From the NCBI GenBank assembly GCA_947493995.1, contig CANLTJ010000009.1, forward strand, positions 28,461 to 92,460: a stretch of DNA of 64,000 nt. The letters run 5' to 3'. This document shows, in pieces, positions 59,482 to 64,000 of the stretch. Below the pieces are notes generated by a model. It was not told the DNA's origin, did no database searches, and was given only the letters and a program-made list of their open reading frames with translations. The position numbers and the translations under genes were made by a program. Origin of the DNA: an uncultured Arachnia sp. Its GTDB lineage: Bacteria > Actinomycetota > Actinomycetes > Propionibacteriales > Propionibacteriaceae. Position 1 is the stretch's first letter, and each line of letters starts with the position of its first letter.

Positions 59482-60681
59482 TCACGTGATGCAGGCGCCG
59501 GTCTCAATGGTCGTCGTGTATGACGGTGCGCCGTCGAGTAGCGTGTCCGTCGCGGCGTCGGTGAGGGCGTAGGCGGTGTTGGCGTCCACGAGGGATCGGG
59601 CGAAAATGGTGCCGGCAACCCGGCCGTCCACGGTGAGGAGTGGCCCCCCGGAGTTGCCGGGCCTGGCGCTCGCATACAGCGAATACACCTCGCGGTCGAC
59701 TCCCCTGTCGCCGTAGATGTCCTCACCCAGTGCCCGAATTTCGCCGCGGTTACGCGCGGCGTCCGCACGATACGCTCCGCCGAGCGGGAAGCCGGCCACG
59801 ACGGCCGGGGCATCGCTCGGTAGGTCTTCCGCACGCTCCAGAGCCGGGGCTGCAAGCTCGGGCACGTCCAGGATCGCAAGGTCGAGGTCCGGGTCGAAGG
59901 CAACGACGCGGCCGTCCAACGCCGCTCCAGCACCACCCACCTGCACGCTGACATCGGAGGAACCGGCGATCACGTGTGCGTTGGTGACAACTCGCTGCGG
60001 AGCCACCACCCAGCCGCTTCCGGACATCATCCGCGAGCAGGCTTCGGCGCCGACCTTGACGATGCTCGCGGCTGCTGCCTGCACCTCTGGGCTGTTGGCA
60101 TCGGAGGACTCGGGTGCTTCAGCGGGGAGGATGGGTTCCGGCGCCAGCCCGCTGAAGGCACCGGGGAGGCCCGACGCGTTCAGCGCATCCGTCAGTTGGG
60201 AAGCCCAGCGCTGTGACTGGCCGGGCAGGACACGCTCGATCGTTCCGAGGACGCGCGAGCTGTTCATCGCGAGTGCCCACGGCGTCGGGACCACAGGTTT
60301 CACGGCAGCGCCCAGCACCCCGGCCAGCAGTGTCGTGACGAGTGCGGCAGCCACGAAACCCAACAGCCCGTCAAGTGAACGGACGGCACCTTCTCGTCGG
60401 CCTCCGAGCATCCGTCGGCCGAGACCACCCAGTAGTGCTCGCCCCAGGGTCGCGGAGAAGAGCACCCCGACAATCAGCACCGAGGAGCGGACAAGTCCTG
60501 CCTGGGGAAAACTCTCGAACTGCGCGAGGAGCAACGGCACTCCCCACAGTCCCGCGTATGCGCCGAGGAGCATTCCCACCAGCCCGAGCAGGCCCGCGAC
60601 GAATCCGGTGCGCCAGCCCCGAAGCGCATTGATCACGATGATCACGAGCAGCACGAGGTCCAGCACCAGATGCGGAGTCAC
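59482..60681 (-). CDS. MarP-like membrane serine protease
   Basis: A 399-residue protein with four N-terminal membrane segments of the CvpA type (about 5-130) and an external trypsin-like domain. The catalytic residues are His in T-N-A-H-V-I-A-G, Asp in D-L-D-L-A-I-L-D and Ser in R-P-G-N-S-G-G-P-L. This is the layout of MarP (Rv3671c) of Mycobacterium tuberculosis, an acid- and oxidative-stress protease that activates a peptidoglycan hydrolase. Two cysteines flank the protease domain and may form a disulfide. The start is the GTG at 60681, with AAGGTG five bases upstream. Ancestrally it would have followed the tRNA now occupied by the element. Confidence 0.92.
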   Translation of the reverse strand: MTPHLVLDLVLLVIIVINALRGWRTGFVAGLLGLVGMLLGAYAGLWGVPLLLAQFESFPQAGLVRSSVLIVGVLFSATLGRALLGGLGRRMLGGRREGAVRSLDGLLGFVAAALVTTLLAGVLGAAVKPVVPTPWALAMNSSRVLGTIERVLPGQSQRWASQLTDALNASGLPGAFSGLAPEPILPAEAPESSDANSPEVQAAAASIVKVGAEACSRMMSGSGWVVAPQRVVTNAHVIAGSSDVSVQVGGAGAALDGRVVAFDPDLDLAILDVPELAAPALERAEDLPSDAPAVVAGFPLGGAYRADAARNRGEIRALGEDIYGDRGVDREVYSLYASARPGNSGGPLLTVDGRVAGTIFARSLVDANTAYALTDAATDTLLDGAPSYTTTIETGACIT

Positions 60682-60756
60682 GATTTCACCTTCACGCTGG
60701 CAGAGAATACGTGGCTTGGCTGTGAAGGACCTGTGCCACGGAGGACTACTGGGATG

Positions 60757-61605
60757 TCATCCGAGTCGTGCGGCGAGATCGGCCACCCACTCGGCCACCC
60801 CGTCGGGGCCTTCGCAGCGGATGTCGGCGTGGCCGTCCAACGTCGTCTCCTCCGATGACGCGCTGACCACCCGTGCGCAGATCATGCCCGCCGTCTGCAG
60901 CTCCTGCAGCGCCTCGAACGCCGGAATGTCGCCCAGATCATCGCCCACCATGGCCACCATTGACGGCTTCACCTGATCCACCAGTTCACGCAGGGCGTCG
61001 CCCTTGTTCTGGGTCGAGGCCCTGACCTCCAGGACGGCTCGTCCCGGTTCCAGAACCAGCCCATGGCGCTCGGCCAACTCCTCCACTGGCGCACGGAGAG
61101 CGTCGATGACGCCCTGGGGGTCAGTCGTTCGACGGGTGTGAACGCCGATCGCCCTCTCCTTGTCCTCCAGGTACAGACCCTCAACATCCACGCCAGAGTT
61201 CCTCGCATCCTCCACCAGTGCCTTCAGGTCATCCCAGGCCCTGCGGATGCCTGCCGGTACCTCCGGATGACGCACCTCCCCCGTCGCCGCATCCCAACGC
61301 TCGACGCCGTACTGACCGAGCACAACCAGCGAGGACAGGCCACGACGTGAGTCGAGTTCACCCAGCCTCCGAACGGCCTCGACGCCGCGGCCGGTGATGA
61401 TGGCGAGCTGGGCCACCCTGCTCCGGATCGTTGCAAGCGCATCCGCTGCACCGTCGTGCATCCGCGAGTCCTCGGGGTCCTCCACGATGGGGGCCAGCGT
61501 GCCGTCGAAATCAAATGCCAGCAGAGCGCCGCTGGGATTTTCCACGAATGCCTCGATGAAGCGTTCCCCCTGAGCAGTGCTGGCTTCCCACATCCGAGAT
61601 GTCAT
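60757..61605 (-). CDS. otsB: Trehalose-6-phosphate phosphatase
   Basis: A 282-residue HAD-type phosphatase that removes phosphate from trehalose 6-phosphate. Motif I is F-D-F-D-G-T-L-A-P-I, motif II is I-I-T-G-R-G, the Lys is in Q-N-K-G-D-A-L, and motif IV is V-G-D-D-L-G-D. The frame is open to 61917, but that extension would run through otsA on the other strand. The ATG at 61605 (with GGAG nearby) leaves an 82-bp divergent gap with otsA. Together the two genes form the OtsAB trehalose pathway, an osmo- and desiccation-protectant route. Confidence 0.93.
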   Translation of the reverse strand: MTSRMWEASTAQGERFIEAFVENPSGALLAFDFDGTLAPIVEDPEDSRMHDGAADALATIRSRVAQLAIITGRGVEAVRRLGELDSRRGLSSLVVLGQYGVERWDAATGEVRHPEVPAGIRRAWDDLKALVEDARNSGVDVEGLYLEDKERAIGVHTRRTTDPQGVIDALRAPVEELAERHGLVLEPGRAVLEVRASTQNKGDALRELVDQVKPSMVAMVGDDLGDIPAFEALQELQTAGMICARVVSASSEETTLDGHADIRCEGPDGVAEWVADLAARLG

Positions 61606-61687
61606 GGCTCCAGCCTGCCATGTGCGACTCCGCTCCCGACGATGAAACCTCACTTCGATAGGGTGAGACGAAAGCTCAGGAGGAAAC

Positions 61688-63190
61688 GTGGAGAACACAG
61701 GCCCATCAACGAAGCAGGGCGCAACCTTCTTGGTTGTGGCCAATCGGCTACCAGTGGATCGCATCGTCCGCGAGGACGGCAAAGTGGACTGGCAAACAGC
61801 TCCCGGCGGCCTGGTGACCGCCCTTGAGCCCGTCATGAAGCAGCGGGGCGGCGCCTGGGTGGGGTGGCACGGAGCCCCCGATGAGGAAGTGGAGGCCTTC
61901 GAGCACGACGGATACACCGTCGAACCCGTCCCCCTGTCGGCAGAAGAGGTCGAGGAGTACTACGAAGGCTTCTCCAACGCCACCCTGTGGCCGCTGTACC
62001 ACGACGCCGTCGCCTTTCCGGAGTTTCACCGCGAGTGGTTCGACGCCTACGAGCGGGTGAACCAGCGCTTCGCCGAGCGCGCCGCGGAGGTCGCCGCTGA
62101 CGGCGCATCGGTGTGGGTGCAGGACTATCAGCTGCAACTGGTCCCACGGATGCTGCGCGAGTTGCGTCCCGACCTGAACATCGGGTTCTTCCTGCACATC
62201 CCCTTCCCGCCGATGGAGCTTTTCCAGCAGCTTCCGTGGCGTCGTCAGATCATCGAAGGTCTGTTGGGCTCCGACCTTGTGGGGTTCCAGATGCCCGGTG
62301 GCGCCAGCAACTTCCTGCGGCTGGTGCGTCGTCGCACCGAGCACAAGGTGGACCGGGACCGGGCCATCGTCAAGCGCAACGGTGACCACGAATGCGTGGC
62401 ACGCGCCTACCCCATCTCCATCGACAGCAAGAGCTTCTCCGATCTTGCCCAGGCGGAGGAGACCAAGGCAGAGGCCCAGGAACTCCTGGAAGAGCTCGGA
62501 CATCCCTCCATGATCGTGCTCGGTGTTGACCGCCTCGACTACACCAAGGGGCTGCGCCAGCGCGTGCGCGCCATGGGTGAGCTCTTCGAGGAGGGAAAGC
62601 TGGATCCGAACGAAGTGGTTTTCCTGCAGATCGCCACCCCCTCGCGAGAGCGCGTCGAGGAGTACCGGAGACTCCGCGACGACATCGATCTGCTCGTGGG
62701 ACGCATCAACTCCCAGATCGGTGGGGTGGGCCGTCCACCGATCGTGTATCGCCACCAGTCGTTCCCGCGCGCCACCCTCGCTGCGATGTACCAGCTGGCC
62801 GACATCATGCTCGTCACCCCGCTTCGAGACGGCATGAATCTGGTGGCCAAGGAGTACCTTGCATGCCATTCCGGACCGGACGGCGCACTGGTGCTCAGCG
62901 AGTTCGCGGGTGCCGCACGGGAGCTGCGTCAGGCCTACATGGTGAATCCGTACGATCTGGACGGTATGAAGGAAGCGATCATGCACGCGGCCACCGATCC
63001 TCAGCGGGAGAAGCGCCGACGCTTCCGGGCACTGAAGAAGCAGGTGGCGGAGAACGACATCAGCAAGTGGGCGGACCGCTTCCTCAGCGATCTCGACGAT
63101 CACGGGAAGGGCCCCGCTCGGGGAAAGACCTCGGCGGACGAGACTCCGTCGATGCACTTCGTCGACGGGGAACAGACCTCCCAGGGGTAG
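61688..63190 (+). CDS. otsA: Trehalose-6-phosphate synthase
   Basis: A 500-residue GT20 retaining glycosyltransferase that joins a nucleotide-activated glucose to glucose 6-phosphate. Conserved blocks are [49 protein letters not shown], and [12 protein letters not shown]. The start is the GTG at 61688, with AGGAGG four bases upstream. The C-terminal 40 residues after D-R-F-L-S-D-L are a variable charged tail. Divergent from otsB. The donor (UDP-, ADP- or GDP-glucose) cannot be read from the sequence. Confidence 0.96.
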   Translation: MENTGPSTKQGATFLVVANRLPVDRIVREDGKVDWQTAPGGLVTALEPVMKQRGGAWVGWHGAPDEEVEAFEHDGYTVEPVPLSAEEVEEYYEGFSNATLWPLYHDAVAFPEFHREWFDAYERVNQRFAERAAEVAADGASVWVQDYQLQLVPRMLRELRPDLNIGFFLHIPFPPMELFQQLPWRRQIIEGLLGSDLVGFQMPGGASNFLRLVRRRTEHKVDRDRAIVKRNGDHECVARAYPISIDSKSFSDLAQAEETKAEAQELLEELGHPSMIVLGVDRLDYTKGLRQRVRAMGELFEEGKLDPNEVVFLQIATPSRERVEEYRRLRDDIDLLVGRINSQIGGVGRPPIVYRHQSFPRATLAAMYQLADIMLVTPLRDGMNLVAKEYLACHSGPDGALVLSEFAGAARELRQAYMVNPYDLDGMKEAIMHAATDPQREKRRRFRALKKQVAENDISKWADRFLSDLDDHGKGPARGKTSADETPSMHFVDGEQTSQG

Positions 63191-63372
63191 AGGTTGCACG
63201 GGGGCGCGTGCAGACAGAATGCGTGCCCGCTCGCCCATGGTTCCCATTCCCTGGCCGGGCGGAGCGGCGTGGGTAATGGTTGTTTTCATCCACGCTCGCG
63301 CGCAGAGTGTGGCGGCATCGGCCTCGACTGCCCTTTTGATGGAACTGGCCCCCTTGATGAAACACTGACCCG

Positions 63373-63708
63373 ATGGACGACATCGAGCTCGACGACATTG
63401 CCGCGGAACTCCAGCTGAAGGCGACGGAACTGCGTGCCCGCATCGAGGAGCTGACCCGTCCACCGGAGGCTGGCGCGACTATTGGGTTCGGCAAACGGAT
63501 AGGCGACGGCACCACGCAGGCGATCCAGCAAATGGCCGATGCGTCCACCGCCGAATCCCTGCACAAGACTCTGAACGAGGTCCTGGCGGCGCAGGAGCGC
63601 ATACAGGAAGGCACTTACGGCCGATGCGTGGTGTGTCAGGATCCGATCCCAGCGGCTCGTCTTGAGTTCCGCCCCTGGGCGGCCACCTGCGTGGAACACG
63701 CTGGCTGA
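63373..63708 (+). CDS. TraR/DksA-like zinc-finger protein
   Basis: A 111-residue protein. An N-terminal helical hairpin (A-A-E-L-Q-L-K-A-T-E-L-R-A-R-I-E-E-L) leads into a C-terminal zinc-finger motif: Y-G-R-C-V-V-C, 17 residues, C-V-E-H. The last ligand is thus His instead of the Cys of classical DksA. Proteins of this group bind the secondary channel of RNA polymerase in other bacteria, but actinobacterial short forms are little studied and the acidic tip residues are not obvious here. The ATG at 63373 lacks a strong ribosome binding site. It lies about 180 bp after otsA. Confidence 0.8.
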   Translation: MDDIELDDIAAELQLKATELRARIEELTRPPEAGATIGFGKRIGDGTTQAIQQMADASTAESLHKTLNEVLAAQERIQEGTYGRCVVCQDPIPAARLEFRPWAATCVEHAG

Positions 63709-64000
63709 TCGAGATTCGAGTTCGCGATAGAGGCAATCCCCTACCCCCCCAGAGTGGCCATGAGCCTTCTGACAGCATCCCAACATCAGCGGCCACGCCT
63801 AGCCTTCGAACCCACCACACCAAGGGACTCATGCGACGAGGGGCAGTGGTCTCGGCTGTGTTGCCCTCCGAGGAGTGGGCCTACAACGGGGGAACCCGGT
63901 GGGATCGAGCATGAGTCCGCCTTTAAGAGGTTCCGCCAGTAGGTAATCCGGTGTGAGGGCGTGTCGGTGACACAAAGCAGGCACGAGCCTCGGTAAAGGA
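63709..64000. other. End of window, no supported gene
   Basis: I see no recognisable protein, RNA or repeat in these 292 bases. A 27-codon frame (63831-63914) preceded by AAGGG exists but has no other support. GTGTC-GGT-GACAC (63958-63973 region) is a minor palindrome. The gene to the right lies outside the window. Confidence 0.5.

Noticed and set aside
63831..63914. 27-codon frame preceded by AAGGG
   Set aside because: Too short and without any domain, coupling or conservation evidence.

Overview
The window is high-GC DNA with short intergenic gaps and GTG starts behind AGGAG-type ribosome binding sites. It also carries actinobacterial marker families: DUF3052 beside aceE, DUF3145 beside the fatty-acid genes, a WhiB protein, a MarP-like protease and a PucR-type FasR. 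It is therefore a chromosomal segment of an actinomycete. I cannot place the genus. Two features are unusual for the phylum as I know it: a double-domain, animal-like 6-phosphofructokinase and a fused alpha-beta glycyl-tRNA synthetase.

Layout. 1-6.3 kb: a DUF1707/DUF4870 membrane protein, smpB, an ftsE-ftsX-M23 peptidase division operon, prfB and a YqeY-type protein. 6.5-10.8 kb: two exported proteins that share a duplicated Cys/Trp repeat, one fused to a glucuronyl C5-epimerase-like domain, with tRNA-Val and an anchored protein between them. 10.9-16.4 kb: central carbon genes on the minus strand (double PFK, DUF3052, pyruvate dehydrogenase E1). 16.7-20.1 kb: a sugar ABC importer without its ATPase. 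20.2-28.9 kb: a PQQ-like anchored protein, then fasR-fabD-fabH-acpP-fabF, a CYP152-type fatty-acid P450 and DUF3145. 29.1-31.5 kb: an S9 peptidase flanked by a family of 77-bp palindromic repeats. 31.5-35.7 kb: a MoxR-DUF58-VWA-VWA operon. 35.8-41 kb: an anchored protein, PPK2, a HAD phosphatase and a UvrA-like ATPase. 41.1-44.4 kb: a glycine betaine-type ABC importer (proX, proW, proV). 44.7-52.4 kb: glyS, YceI, a DUF885 peptidase and an mntH-mntR pair.

52.5-59.4 kb is a 6.85-kb integrated mobile element in the 3' end of a CAT-anticodon tRNA, bounded by a perfect 48-bp direct repeat. On the minus strand it has a repressor-integrase pair. Divergently, it has a tightly overlapping nine-gene operon: excisionase, hypothetical, AAA ATPase, two small proteins, WhiB, a protein with a terminase-small-subunit-like N-terminus, and two hypotheticals. 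No capsid, tail, lysis, large terminase or conjugation genes are visible, so it looks like an actinobacterial phage satellite or similar mini-element. An iteron-like cluster with a 15-bp palindrome inside the ATPase gene is a candidate origin. This element is my best candidate for an undescribed system.

59.5-63.7 kb returns to the chromosome: a MarP-like protease, divergent otsB and otsA for trehalose synthesis, and a TraR/DksA-like zinc-finger protein. The last 290 bases hold no gene I can support.
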